DNA of 38,467 bases, from the NCBI RefSeq assembly GCF_008923365.1, contig NZ_WBMR01000082.1:1-38467 (forward strand), given 5' to 3'. A program made the position numbers and the translations under genes. Within the stretch, counting starts at the first letter, position 1. Every line of letters starts with the position of its first letter. The stretch comes from Actinomadura montaniterrae. GTDB taxonomy: Bacteria; Actinomycetota; Actinomycetes; Streptosporangiales; Streptosporangiaceae. This document shows, piece after piece, positions 17,336 to 25,109 of this stretch. The notes beneath the pieces are model-generated. The model ran no database searches. It saw nothing but the letters and a program-made list of their open reading frames with translations, and had not been told where the DNA came from.

Positions 17336-17710
17336 GTGGGTAGTGGCAACGCGATTCGGGGCAGCCGCGTCGGGGCCGGTCCAATGGGAGAGGCGGAGCG
17401 CGGCGACGCCGCCCCCCGCGTCTGGGTGACCTTCTACTGCGCCAACCGGCACGAGACCCGCCCCAGCTTCGCGACCGACGTCGCGGTCCCGGAGACGTGG
17501 GACTGCCCGCGCTGCGGGTTCCCGGCCGGGCAGGACGCGGAGAACCCGCCGGCGCCGCCGAAGACCGAGCCCTACAAGACGCATCTGGCGTACGTGAAGG
17601 AGCGGCGCAGCGACGAGGACGGCGAGGCCATCCTCGAGGAGGCGCTCGCGAAGCTGCGCGAGAAGCGCGCCGCGGTGAAGAAGGCCCTGGAGGCCGCCGG
17701 CCGGAGCTGA
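17336..17710 (+). CDS. rbpA: RNA polymerase-binding protein RbpA
   Basis: An actinobacteria-specific activator that binds principal sigma factors and the RNA polymerase core and stabilises the open promoter complex. 124 residues, usual for the family. After a flexible N-terminus (RGSRVG, about 8-13) the zinc-containing core carries the FYCANRHETRPSFATDVAVPETWDCPRCG ligand set: Cys, His and a CxxC. The basic linker and the sigma-interacting helix (about 90-120) follow, ending KKALEAAGRS. The GTG at 17336 follows GCGAGGAG. It is transcribed with or just after secG and closed by a strong terminator. Confidence 0.96.
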   Translation: MGSGNAIRGSRVGAGPMGEAERGDAAPRVWVTFYCANRHETRPSFATDVAVPETWDCPRCGFPAGQDAENPPAPPKTEPYKTHLAYVKERRSDEDGEAILEEALAKLREKRAAVKKALEAAGRS

Positions 17711-17737
17711 CCCTCCGCCCGCACCGCACCGAGCCAT

Positions 17738-17775
17738 GGCCCGGTCCCCGGAAGGGGGCCGGGCCGTCGCCTTTT
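17738..17775 (+). terminator. Rho-independent terminator after rbpA
   Basis: GGCCCGGTCCCC (17738-17749) pairs with GGGGGCCGGGCC (17754-17765) across a 4-base loop. The result is a 12-bp stem with one G-T pair, followed by a T-rich stretch (CTTTT). It is 27 bases after the rbpA stop and abuts the end of the convergent hydrolase gene. Confidence 0.8.
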
Positions 17776-18587
17776 CATGCCGCGGGACTGCTCCAGAGGT
17801 CGTCGAGGGCGGCGTTGACGGCGTCCGGGCGGTCCACGTGCGCGTAATGGCCGGAGCCCGGGACGCGCAGCAGCCGCGCGCCGATCCGGGCGGCGGTGAC
17901 CCGCGCGCACGCCATCAGCGGCTCGCCGCCGCGTTCGCGGTAGAGGGCGGGCGCGGTCTCCCACGTCCCGGAGATCACGAGCTTGGGCCAGGGCGCGGCG
18001 GCGAGTTCCGCGACCGGCACGGGCGCCTCCCAGCAGTGCCGCTCCCGCATCGCGGCCTCCGCGGCCCGCAGCCGCCGCGGGTCCGGCTCCAGCGGCGGCA
18101 GGCCCACCGACGCGGTCGCCGCCCGCAGGTACGCCTCCGGGGTCGGGCCGGCGGGCATCCGCGCGGTGCTCTCCCGGTTCGCGCGGAGCGCGGCTGCGAC
18201 GACGGGGTCGTCCGCCGCCGCCTGGTAGGAGCCGGGTTCGATCAGCGTGAGCGACAGGACGGAGCCGGGGTGCCGCGCCGCCGCGAGCATGGCCCCGGTC
18301 GCGCCGTAGGAGTGCCCGACGAGGTGAGCGCCGTCGCCGAGGAGGGCCGCGATGTCCTCGGCGTCGGCCTCGTAGTCGCTCGTGTATCCGGGGGACCTGG
18401 ACGGCCCGCTGCGCCCGTGGCCACGGCGGTCCATCGCGAGGACGCGGTACCGGGCGGCGAGGGGCCGCTGCGCCGCGAATCCGAATACGGGGTCGTCCCC
18501 CCAGGTCGTGGACCCGTGCACGAGGATCGCCCGCGGCCCGGCGCCGCAGGTCTCGTCCCAGACGGTCACGTGGACGTCGCGTTCCAT
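17775..18587 (-). CDS. Alpha/beta hydrolase
   Basis: A soluble hydrolase of unknown substrate. 270 residues from an ATG at 18587, which follows AAGGAGGG; a second ATG six codons upstream has no such site. The fold begins with AILVHGSTTWGDDPVF (oxyanion loop, about 20-34). The nucleophile elbow is GHSYGATGA with Ser near 96. The catalytic His is probably in GSGHYAHVDRPDAV near 253. MDRRGHGRSG is the usual strand-4 motif. It is divergent from a TetR regulator with repeated sites between them, so it is likely that regulator's target. Confidence 0.85.
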   Translation of the reverse strand: MERDVHVTVWDETCGAGPRAILVHGSTTWGDDPVFGFAAQRPLAARYRVLAMDRRGHGRSGPSRSPGYTSDYEADAEDIAALLGDGAHLVGHSYGATGAMLAAARHPGSVLSLTLIEPGSYQAAADDPVVAAALRANRESTARMPAGPTPEAYLRAATASVGLPPLEPDPRRLRAAEAAMRERHCWEAPVPVAELAAAPWPKLVISGTWETAPALYRERGGEPLMACARVTAARIGARLLRVPGSGHYAHVDRPDAVNAALDDLWSSPAA

Positions 18588-18594
18588 GGCACCC

Positions 18595-18624
18595 TCCTTG
18601 AACAACGTTCAGCTTCCTTGAACA
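18595..18624. promoter_or_regulatory. Putative TetR operator: 10-mer repeat and dyad
   Basis: TCCTTGAACA occurs at 18595-18604 and again at 18615-18624, exactly 20 bases apart (two helical turns). The first copy is also half of the dyad TGAAC-AAC-GTTCA at 18599-18611. The sites lie between the divergent hydrolase and TetR genes and reach the hydrolase ribosome binding site. Confidence 0.5.
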
Positions 18625-18673
18625 GTGTATAAGAGCCTAAAACGATGTACGGCGGGTTCGCTAGGGTGGAGGC

Positions 18674-19396
18674 ATGACCACGCCCTCGCCCTCCGTCTGG
18701 CTGCGTCCCGAGCGTCCGGCCCGCGACCGGCGGCTCAGCCGCCGGCGGATCGTCGCGTGCGCGGTCGCGATCCTGGACGCCGAGGGAGGCAAGGGCCTGT
18801 CGATGCGCCGGATCGCGGGCGAGCTCGGCGTGACCGCCGGATCGCTCTACTGGTACGTGACGACGAAGGACGAGCTGCTGGAGCTCGCCCTCGACGAGGT
18901 GCTCGGCGAGGTCCTGGCGGAGGCCGGGACGGGCCCCCGCGACGGGTGGCGGGAGGCGCTCGCGGCGCTGGCCGCGGCGAACCGGGCGATGCTGCTGCGG
19001 CATCCGTGGGTGCTGTCCGACCTGGCGGGCCGGCCGAACCTCGGCCCGAACGCGCTCGCGCTCAGCGAGGCCGGGCTGGCGGTGCTGGCCGGGGCGGGCT
19101 TCGCCGACGCCGACCTCGACGCGGCGCTCGCCGCCGTCAACGACCACGTGATCGGGGCCGTCGCGGCCGAGACGTCCTGGCGCGCCGCGCTGGACCGCAC
19201 CGGCGCCGGTACGGCGGAGTGGGCGGAGGAGGCCGCCGCGTACATGCGGCAGGTGGCACGGGACCATCCGCTGCTCGGCCGGCGAATGGCCGCCGCCGGG
19301 GACGTCGACGTCGAGCGCGAGTGCGCGCGCCGGTTCGCGTTCGGGCTGGAGTGCCTGCTCGACGGCCTCGCCGCGCGGCTGCCCGGACGGCCCTGA
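18674..19396 (+). CDS. TetR/AcrR-family transcriptional regulator
   Basis: A one-component repressor, probably autoregulated and controlling the divergent hydrolase. 240 residues. The N-terminal helix-turn-helix is at about 25-68 (RRRIVACAVAILDAEGGKGLSMRRIAGELGVTAGSLYWYVTTKDELLELAL). The helical C-terminal ligand-binding domain is of the TetR_C type (AALAAANRAMLLRHPWVLSDLAG). TAGGGT at 18662-18667 lies 6 bases before the ATG, and the same gap contains GGAGG. The ligand is unknown. Confidence 0.9.
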   Translation: MTTPSPSVWLRPERPARDRRLSRRRIVACAVAILDAEGGKGLSMRRIAGELGVTAGSLYWYVTTKDELLELALDEVLGEVLAEAGTGPRDGWREALAALAAANRAMLLRHPWVLSDLAGRPNLGPNALALSEAGLAVLAGAGFADADLDAALAAVNDHVIGAVAAETSWRAALDRTGAGTAEWAEEAAAYMRQVARDHPLLGRRMAAAGDVDVERECARRFAFGLECLLDGLAARLPGRP

Positions 19397-19401
19397 GCGG
19401 C

Positions 19402-19454
19402 GCCCGGCACGGCGCTGCCCTCACCACGGCGCTGCCCTCACCACGGCGCCGGGC
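19402..19454. repeat. Tandem repeat inside a dyad in a convergent gap
   Basis: A 17-base unit beginning ACGGCGCTG repeats at 19409-19425 and 19426-19442, with a partial third copy to 19449. GCCCGGC (19402-19408) and GCCGGGC (19448-19454) flank it as inverted arms. It fills the gap between the TetR stop and the VWA stop and may act as a bidirectional terminator. Confidence 0.6.
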
Positions 19455-21131
19455 TCAGCAGGACGGGGCGCACAGGCGGCGGGCCGTGGCCTCGCCGAAG
19501 ATCCGCAGGATGTCCTGCGGGGCGCGGGCGGTGTAGACGCTGCCGCCGGTGGCGTCGGCGAGCCGCCGCAGCTCGGCGGTGTCGACGTCCGGGCCGAAGC
19601 CGATCACGATGATCTGCACGGGGCGGGTCTCCTCGCGCCCGGCGCGCAGCGCGGCGACCGTGCGGTCCAGGGTCGGGCCGCCGGGGTCGTCGTTGCGGCC
19701 GTCGGTGAACACCAGCACCGTGTTGACCATCTCCGGCCGGTAGGTGCGGCGCATGTACCGGACGGCGGCGAGGACCGTGTCGTACAGGCCGGTGGCGCCG
19801 TCGGGTTTCGGGCGCAGCGTGGCCAGCGAGCTGAGGATGCGCTGGCGCCGCGTGACGGACCCGATCCGCCCGCCGAGCGGGCCCATCGGGACGGTCTGCC
19901 GCCAGTCGCGGTCGCCGTCCAGCCGGGTGGAGAAGATCCACTGGCCGAGTTCGGTGTCGTCGGGCTGCAGGGCGAGGCCCTCCTGGGAGGCTTGCGCGAT
20001 CGCCTGGAGCCGGGTCAGCCGCGAGCCGGGCACCGGCTGCGCCATCGACCCGGAGACGTCGAGCACCGACAGCATCCGGGAGCCGAGCGTCAGCCGTGCC
20101 CACTCCTGCGCCGTCCGGCGGACGAGGGCGGGGTCGGGTTCGGCGAGGACGGCGGGCGGGGCCGCCGACAGTCCGGACGTCCGGGCGAACGCGGCCGGCG
20201 CCCGCCCGGTGGGATCGCGGAATCCCGCCGCCAGGAACCGCTCGCGGGCCTCGCCGCCGCGCAGCGCGCGCTCGAACAGCCGCGCGCCGGGACGGTCGTC
20301 GACGATCGTGAACGGATAATCGAGCGACAGGGTCCCGTCGCGCGGGTAGACGGCATGGAAAGCGGCCGCCGGTTCCTTGCGGTCGTGCTCCCACACGGCC
20401 TGCTCGGGGACGGCCAGGACGGGTGCAGGCTGCGAGGCGGCCTTGGCCGCCAGGCCGAACTCGCCGGCCACGTCCGGTGCGGTGCTCTCCCGGACCGAGC
20501 GCGCGAACGCCGCGAACGCGGCGTCTCCGTCCCGCTCCCTCGCGATCAGCAGTGAGGCGATCCCGGCTCCGGTGCGGGACGGGTCGGCGAGGACAAGCCG
20601 GACGGCCCGCGAGCGCCGCTCGCCGGGCGCCGCCGCGTGCAGGAGGTCCGTCCAGGTGCCGGGCGTCCCGGCGGCCTGTGCGCGCGGGACGGCGGCGACC
20701 AGCGGCGAGCGCGCCAGCGGGCCGCCCACCGTGCGCGGGGGCTTGCTCAGCAGCCGCAGCCAGAGGGAGGAGTCCGGCACCCACAGGTCGGGGCGACGCA
20801 CGCCCGCACCGGCGGGGATCTGCCCGGACAGCAGCGCCGTCACGCCCGCCGGGCCCGCAGCCCGGACGGTGACGCGGACGCATTTCCCGCCCGCCCGGTG
20901 GTCGGCGCCGTTGAAGCCGTCGGCGACCGCCGAGACGGCGGGCGCGAGCTCCGGCGCGACGGCCGCGTCGAGCGTCGTCACCCCGCCGGAGCACGCCGTG
21001 ATCGCCGACAGCGCGTACACCGACGTGCCGAGCACCGTCGCGATCGCCATGCACACGACCGCCACGGCCCGGCGCGCGCGCCGGTTCCGCCGCCGCGCGC
21101 GCCGTCCCGTTTCCCGATGGGCCCCGCTCAC
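19455..21131 (-). CDS. Substrate-binding-like / VWA domain membrane protein
   Basis: 558 residues from a GTG at 21131, with GAGG 5 bases upstream. An Arg-rich N-terminus leads to one membrane helix at about 21-43. Next is an extracellular domain resembling periplasmic solute-binding proteins at about 50-340 (PDLWVPDSSLWLRLL, GTWTDLL, VRLVLADPSRTGAGIASLL). A von Willebrand A domain from about 350 follows. The metal-site motif is LDVSGSM near 357 and the later TDGRNDD is near 475. It probably presents a metal-dependent adhesion site on the cell surface. The partner is unknown. It is divergent from an Lrp regulator. No ABC transporter genes adjoin, so a transport role is unlikely. Confidence 0.8.
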   Translation of the reverse strand: MSGAHRETGRRARRRNRRARRAVAVVCMAIATVLGTSVYALSAITACSGGVTTLDAAVAPELAPAVSAVADGFNGADHRAGGKCVRVTVRAAGPAGVTALLSGQIPAGAGVRRPDLWVPDSSLWLRLLSKPPRTVGGPLARSPLVAAVPRAQAAGTPGTWTDLLHAAAPGERRSRAVRLVLADPSRTGAGIASLLIARERDGDAAFAAFARSVRESTAPDVAGEFGLAAKAASQPAPVLAVPEQAVWEHDRKEPAAAFHAVYPRDGTLSLDYPFTIVDDRPGARLFERALRGGEARERFLAAGFRDPTGRAPAAFARTSGLSAAPPAVLAEPDPALVRRTAQEWARLTLGSRMLSVLDVSGSMAQPVPGSRLTRLQAIAQASQEGLALQPDDTELGQWIFSTRLDGDRDWRQTVPMGPLGGRIGSVTRRQRILSSLATLRPKPDGATGLYDTVLAAVRYMRRTYRPEMVNTVLVFTDGRNDDPGGPTLDRTVAALRAGREETRPVQIIVIGFGPDVDTAELRRLADATGGSVYTARAPQDILRIFGEATARRLCAPSC

Positions 21132-21199
21132 GATGACCTCGACTCCCCGTAGGGCGGCCCGCGCCGCCGCTGTGGGCCGCCAATTGTGGGCGCCCGGCC

Positions 21200-21239
21200 G
21201 GACGGGAGGCATCGGTGAAATCACCAGTCCCTCCCGTCC
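21200..21239. promoter_or_regulatory. Nested 40-base dyad in the VWA/Lrp intergenic region
   Basis: GGACGGGAGG (21200-21209) pairs with CCTCCCGTCC (21230-21239). Within it GGTGA-AA-TCACC (21214-21225) forms a second dyad. The element lies 69-108 bases upstream of the VWA start, within the likely leader on the minus strand, and 110 bases before the Lrp start. It may be an RNA hairpin or a protein site. Confidence 0.5.
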
Positions 21240-21348
21240 CGTGCCGGGAGCACCGCGAGTGAGCGAATAATCTTCGGTAGAGAGGATGCTCCGGCGCATT
21301 TTCCGCGCGGGAGTTCGGCACGCGGCGGCGAGTTCGGGAGGGAGTCAC

Positions 21349-21840
21349 ATGGACGCGGTCGACCAGGCGATCCTGCGGCGGTTGCAGCGGGACGGGCGGC
21401 AGACGAACCGGGAGCTGGCCGAGGCGGTGGGGATCGCCCCGTCCACGGCGCTGGAAAGGACGCGGGCGCTGCGCTCGCGCGGCGTCATCACCGGCTTCCA
21501 CGCGGCGGTCGACTTCGAGCGGCTCGGCCGCGGCGTGCAGGCGCTGATCTCGATCCGGATCCGGCCGCAGTCGCGGGAGGCGATCGAGTCGGCGCGCGAC
21601 AGCATGGCCGCGATGCCCGAGGCGGTGGGCGTCTTCGTCGTGACGGGCAACGAGGACCTGTTCGTCCATGTGGCGGTGCCCAGCACCACGTACCTGCGGG
21701 ACTTCGTGCTGGATCGCCTGGCCCGCCGCAAGGAGTTCGTGGACGTCCGGACCCTCGTGGTGTACGACTACGTCCAGCCGAAGGAGCAGGGCGAACTTCC
21801 GGCGGCCGACGGCCGTGACGGGCGAACACCGTACGCCTGA
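21349..21840 (+). CDS. Lrp/AsnC-family transcriptional regulator
   Basis: A feast/famine regulator that usually senses an amino acid and often controls its own divergent or downstream neighbour. 163 residues from an ATG with GGGAGGG upstream. The helix-turn-helix is at about 4-50 (MDAVDQAILRRLQRDGRQTNRELAEAVGIAPSTALERTRALRSRGVI). The C-terminal ligand-binding domain follows (about 65-140), with ISIRIRPQSREAI and GNEDLFVHVAV. The downstream gene is an EamA exporter, so regulation of amino-acid export is a fair inference. Confidence 0.9.
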   Translation: MDAVDQAILRRLQRDGRQTNRELAEAVGIAPSTALERTRALRSRGVITGFHAAVDFERLGRGVQALISIRIRPQSREAIESARDSMAAMPEAVGVFVVTGNEDLFVHVAVPSTTYLRDFVLDRLARRKEFVDVRTLVVYDYVQPKEQGELPAADGRDGRTPYA

Positions 21841-21949
21841 GAGGGCGTCCGTGACCGCTTTACCGAAGAACCGCCGGAGCAGAGCGGTCAGTCCGAACGA
21901 ATGACGCTTCAGAAAGCCGATGGCCGCAGTCCTGCCTAGCTTCAGGGGC
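21841..21949 (+). promoter_or_regulatory. Promoter region of the EamA exporter
   Basis: TAGCTT at 21937-21942 looks like a -10 and lies 7 bases before the ATG, so the transcript may be leaderless. Upstream, GACCGCT (about 21851-21857) and AGCGGTC (about 21883-21889) form inverted arms that could be an operator or the end of the Lrp transcript. Confidence 0.4.
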
Positions 21950-22957
21950 ATGGACCGACGAAACAACCCGTCCGCGGCGCTGCTCGTCCTGGCCGCCGGA
22001 GTCCTGTGGGGGACTGTGGGGCCGGCGCAGGTGCTGGCCGGTTCCGCCGCGAGCCCGGTCGCGGTCGGCGGCGCCCGGATCCTCACCGGCGGGGTGATCC
22101 TGGCCGCGCTGGTGCTCGCGCGCGACCCCCGCGCGTTCCGGGCGCTGTCGCGGCGCACGTGGCCGCCGGTGGCCGCCGCGTCCGCCGCCACCGGGATCTT
22201 CCAGGCGTCGTTCTTCAGCGCGGTCGGCCGGACGGGCGCCGCGGTCGCGACCGCCGTGGTGTTCGGGCTCGCGCCCGTCTCGACCGGGCTGTGCGAGCGG
22301 CTGGTGCTCCGGACGCGGCTGAGCGGGCGCTGGTGGGCGGGCACGGCCTGCGCGATCGGCGGGGTCGCGCTGCTGACGGCGCCGGGCGCGGACGCCCACG
22401 TCGACCTGCTCGGCGTCGGGCTCAGCCTGGTCGCCGGGACGTGCTTCGGCGTGTACACGGTGTCGGCGAAGGTCCTGACCGGCCGGAGCGGGCCGGCCGG
22501 CGGCGGCATGGGGATGGCGGCGGCGGTGTCGGTGACGCTGCTCGCCGGCGGGTCCGTGCTGCTGCCCTGGACGCTCGCGGACCTGCCGGAGCTCGCGGCG
22601 CCCCGGTCGGCGGCCCTGGTGGCGTGGCTCGGCGTCGCCGCGACCGCGGCCGCGTACATGTTCTTCGTCACGGGCCTGCACCGGGTGAGCGCCGCGACGG
22701 CCGGGACGCTGAGCCTCGCCGAGCCGCTGGTCGCCGCGGTGCTGGCCGTGGCGGTCCTGGGGGAGCGGATGTCGGGGCGGGTCGCGGTGGGCGCGGTGCT
22801 GCTGCTCGGCGGGCTCGTGGTGGTGTCGCTTCCGGCGCGGACAGCCCGCGCCCGCCGCGTCCGGCGAGAGCGGGTGGTGCGGGAGGCGGCTCGCTATGAT
22901 GGCGCGTACGCGACTGGCGCAGTCAAGGTGGAGACGACCACCGGGGAGCGAAACTAG
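21950..22957 (+). CDS. EamA-family (DMT) metabolite exporter
   Basis: A drug/metabolite transporter with about ten membrane helices in two EamA repeats. 335 residues. The start AALLVLAAGVLWGTVGPAQ and the repeat LGVGLSLVAGTCFGVYTVSAKVL near 155 show the two halves. The family often exports amino acids or purine-related compounds. The last 17 or so codons (RYDGAYATGAVKVETTTGERN) lie inside the ZTP riboswitch of glyA, so the same DNA is both coding and aptamer. The basic tail RARRVRRERVVREAARY precedes it. Confidence 0.9.
   Translation: MDRRNNPSAALLVLAAGVLWGTVGPAQVLAGSAASPVAVGGARILTGGVILAALVLARDPRAFRALSRRTWPPVAAASAATGIFQASFFSAVGRTGAAVATAVVFGLAPVSTGLCERLVLRTRLSGRWWAGTACAIGGVALLTAPGADAHVDLLGVGLSLVAGTCFGVYTVSAKVLTGRSGPAGGGMGMAAAVSVTLLAGGSVLLPWTLADLPELAAPRSAALVAWLGVAATAAAYMFFVTGLHRVSAATAGTLSLAEPLVAAVLAVAVLGERMSGRVAVGAVLLLGGLVVVSLPARTARARRVRRERVVREAARYDGAYATGAVKVETTTGERN
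22895..22900 (+). promoter_or_regulatory. Likely -10 box of glyA inside the EamA gene
   Basis: TATGAT is one base from the TATAAT consensus and sits 5-7 bases before the first aptamer bases. This is where a transcript beginning with the riboswitch would start. No good -35 is visible 17 bases upstream. Confidence 0.55.
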
Positions 22958-22985
22958 TCCGCACACCGCGCGCCTGGGTGTACGG
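22905..22985 (+). promoter_or_regulatory. ZTP (pfl) riboswitch controlling glyA
   Basis: The sequence shows the conserved ZTP aptamer in order: CGCGACTGGCG (22909-22919), the hairpin GGTGG...CCACC closing CCACCGGGGAGCG (to 22950), a short linker, and CGCCTGGGTG (22971-22980). GGCG at 22916-22919 can pair with CGCC at 22971-22974 as the known pseudoknot. ZTP riboswitches sense the purine-folate alarmone ZTP/ZMP and commonly precede glyA, folD and purH in actinobacteria. After the aptamer a GGGTCCCC...GGGGCGCCC stem (about 22984-23005) may be the expression platform. There is no T-run, so control by translation or Rho is possible. Confidence 0.88.
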
Positions 22986-23041
22986 GTCCCCTTGCCGGGG
23001 CGCCCGCAGCGCGTTCCGGCGCGAGCAGCGCGGAGGTAGTC

Positions 23042-24313
23042 GTGCACGAGCCCGCCGTCCCCCATCTGCAGGCCGCGGACCCCGAGATCGCCGGGCTGGT
23101 CGAGGCGGAGGCCCGCCGCCAGTTCGAGAAGATCCGGCTGATCGCCTCGGAGAACTACGTGTCGCCGGCGGTGCTGGAGGCCACCGGCTCCGTCCTGACC
23201 AACAAGTACTCCGAGGGGTACGCCGGCAAGCGGTACTACGAGGGCCAGCAGAACGTCGACCCGATCGAGCTGGCGGCCATCGACCGGGCGAGGCAGCTGT
23301 TCGGCGTCGAGCACGCCAACGTCCAGCCGTACTCCGGCTCGCCCGCCAACCTCGCCGTCTACATGGCGTTCCTCGACCCCGGCGACCCGGTGATGGGCCT
23401 GTCGCTGCCGATGGGCGGCCACCTGACGCACGGCTGGTCGGTGTCGGCCACCGGCAAGTGGTTCACGCCCGTCCGCTACGAGGTGCGCGCCGACACGGGC
23501 CGCGTCGACATGGACGAGGTCCGCGACCTGGCGCTGAAGGAGCGCCCGAAGCTGATCTGGTGCGGCGGGACGGCGGTGCCCCGCACCATCGACTTCCCGG
23601 CGTTCGCCGAGATCGCCCGCGAGGTCGGCGCGGTGCTCGCCGCCGACATCGCGCACATCGCGGGCCTGGTCGCGGGCGGCGCGCACCCGTCCCCGGTCGG
23701 GCACGCGGACGTGATCACCACGACCACGCACAAGACGCTGCGCGGCCCGCGCGGCGCGATGATCATGTCGACGGCCGAGCACGCCAAGGCGGTCGACAAG
23801 GCCGTCTTCCCCGGCCTGCAGGGCGGCCCGCACAACCACACCACCGCCGCGATCGCCGTCGCGCTGAAGGAGGCCGCGGCGCCGGGCTTCGCCCGCTACG
23901 CCCGCCAGGTCGTCGCGAACGCGCGGGCGCTCGCGGCGGCGCTGCTGGAGCGCGGCTACGACCTGATCTCCGGCGGCACCGACAACCACCTGATCCTCAT
24001 CGACCTGACGAACAAGGGCGTCGCGGGCAAGCCCGCCGCGCAGGCCCTCGACCGCGCCGGCATCGAGCTGAACTACAACGCGGTCCCGTTCGACCCGCGC
24101 AGGCCGTTCGACCCGTCGGGGCTGCGGCTCGGCACCGGCGCGATCACCACCCGCGGGCTGGACGAGGCGCGGATGCCGCAGGTCGCGGCCTGGATCGACG
24201 AGGTCGTGCAGGCCGCCGCGCGGGCGGACGAGACGGTCGTCGAGCGGGTCGCGGGCGAGGTCCGCGAGATGCTGGCCGGCTACCCGATGCCGGGGTGGGC
24301 GCCCACCCCCTGA
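23042..24313 (+). CDS. glyA: Serine hydroxymethyltransferase
   Basis: A PLP enzyme that converts serine and tetrahydrofolate to glycine and methylene-tetrahydrofolate, feeding one-carbon units to purine synthesis. 423 residues from a GTG at 23042, with GGAGG 6 bases upstream. Motifs include IRLIASENYVSPAV, TNKYSEGYAGKRYYEG, the PLP-lysine motif ITTTTHKTLRGPRG (Lys at residue 231) and GLRLGTGAITTRG. The length is normal. It is regulated by the upstream ZTP riboswitch. Its stop is a base away from the stop of the convergent methyltransferase. Confidence 0.97.
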   Translation: MHEPAVPHLQAADPEIAGLVEAEARRQFEKIRLIASENYVSPAVLEATGSVLTNKYSEGYAGKRYYEGQQNVDPIELAAIDRARQLFGVEHANVQPYSGSPANLAVYMAFLDPGDPVMGLSLPMGGHLTHGWSVSATGKWFTPVRYEVRADTGRVDMDEVRDLALKERPKLIWCGGTAVPRTIDFPAFAEIAREVGAVLAADIAHIAGLVAGGAHPSPVGHADVITTTTHKTLRGPRGAMIMSTAEHAKAVDKAVFPGLQGGPHNHTTAAIAVALKEAAAPGFARYARQVVANARALAAALLERGYDLISGGTDNHLILIDLTNKGVAGKPAAQALDRAGIELNYNAVPFDPRRPFDPSGLRLGTGAITTRGLDEARMPQVAAWIDEVVQAAARADETVVERVAGEVREMLAGYPMPGWAPTP

Positions 24314-24314
24314 G

Positions 24315-25109
24315 TCAGGACGGGCGCAGGATCGTGATCATGCGCCAGGCTTCGGGATCGGTGAGGGCGACCGCGTCCGCACCGGTCCCGAAGTCGCCGT
24401 ACCGGGCGACGACGTCCAGGCCGCGGGCGAGCCGGATCGCCGCGTCCAGCTCGGTCGCCGTCCAGAACCGGTAGGGGACGACGTCCTCGATGATGCGGGT
24501 CGCGCCGTCCGCCTCGATCGTCATCGTCACGTGGTCGTCGGCGATCTGCGTGATCGGATCCAGCAGGTCGGTGGGCTCGCCCCACCGGACGGACGCGTGC
24601 ACGCCGTCGCGCTCGACCGTCCAGCCGGTGCTGACGCTCGGATCGTCCGACAGCCGGTCCCGCGGATGCGACATCTCGATCACGTACAGGCCGCCGGGCG
24701 CGAGGTGCGCGGCGACGCGGCGCAGGTGCGCGACGAACGCGTCCAGCGTCATCAGGTGGGACGTGGAGTCCAGCATGGTCAGCACCAGGTCGAACCGGCG
24801 GCCGAGGTCGAACGCCGTCATGTCGTCCTCGACGACCTCGACCGAGACGCCCGCGCGCCCGGCCTCGCGCGCCGCGTACGCGCACATCGCGGGGTTCAGG
24901 TCCAGCGCGGTCGCGGTGAGGCCGCGGCGGGCCAGCTCGCGGGCGTGCTCGGCGGGCCCGGCGGCCAGCTCCAGCACCGTCCGGACCGGGCCCGCCGCGT
25001 CCGGGCGGTGCTCGGCGCACCAGCCGAGCAGCGCGCCCGCCTCGGCGCCGACGTCGCGGAACGAGCAGGCCAGCTCGTAGGCCCAGGGGTCGTCATAGAT
25101 GCCGGTCAC
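24315..25109 (-). CDS. Class I SAM-dependent methyltransferase
   Basis: 264 residues, a Rossmann-like methyltransferase of unknown substrate. Motif I is TVLELAAGPAEHARELARRG (about 43-62), the SAM site. LDLNPAMCAYA is the acidic motif, and VEDDMTAFDLGRRFDLVLTMLDSTSHL covers motifs II-III. The second half is a beta-rich lid (RWGEPTDLLDP, VVPYRFWTATEL). Its start overlaps the end of the ACT-GNAT gene by 17 bases, so the two are coupled. Small-molecule methylation is likely, but nothing here names the acceptor. Confidence 0.85.
   Translation of the reverse strand: MTGIYDDPWAYELACSFRDVGAEAGALLGWCAEHRPDAAGPVRTVLELAAGPAEHARELARRGLTATALDLNPAMCAYAAREAGRAGVSVEVVEDDMTAFDLGRRFDLVLTMLDSTSHLMTLDAFVAHLRRVAAHLAPGGLYVIEMSHPRDRLSDDPSVSTGWTVERDGVHASVRWGEPTDLLDPITQIADDHVTMTIEADGATRIIEDVVPYRFWTATELDAAIRLARGLDVVARYGDFGTGADAVALTDPEAWRMITILRPS

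Noticed and set aside
19438..22671. Minus-strand open frame of more than 1000 codons
   Set aside because: It runs antisense to the Lrp and EamA genes and out of frame with the VWA gene; its product is low-complexity Arg/Ala/Pro, as expected for a GC-rich shadow frame.
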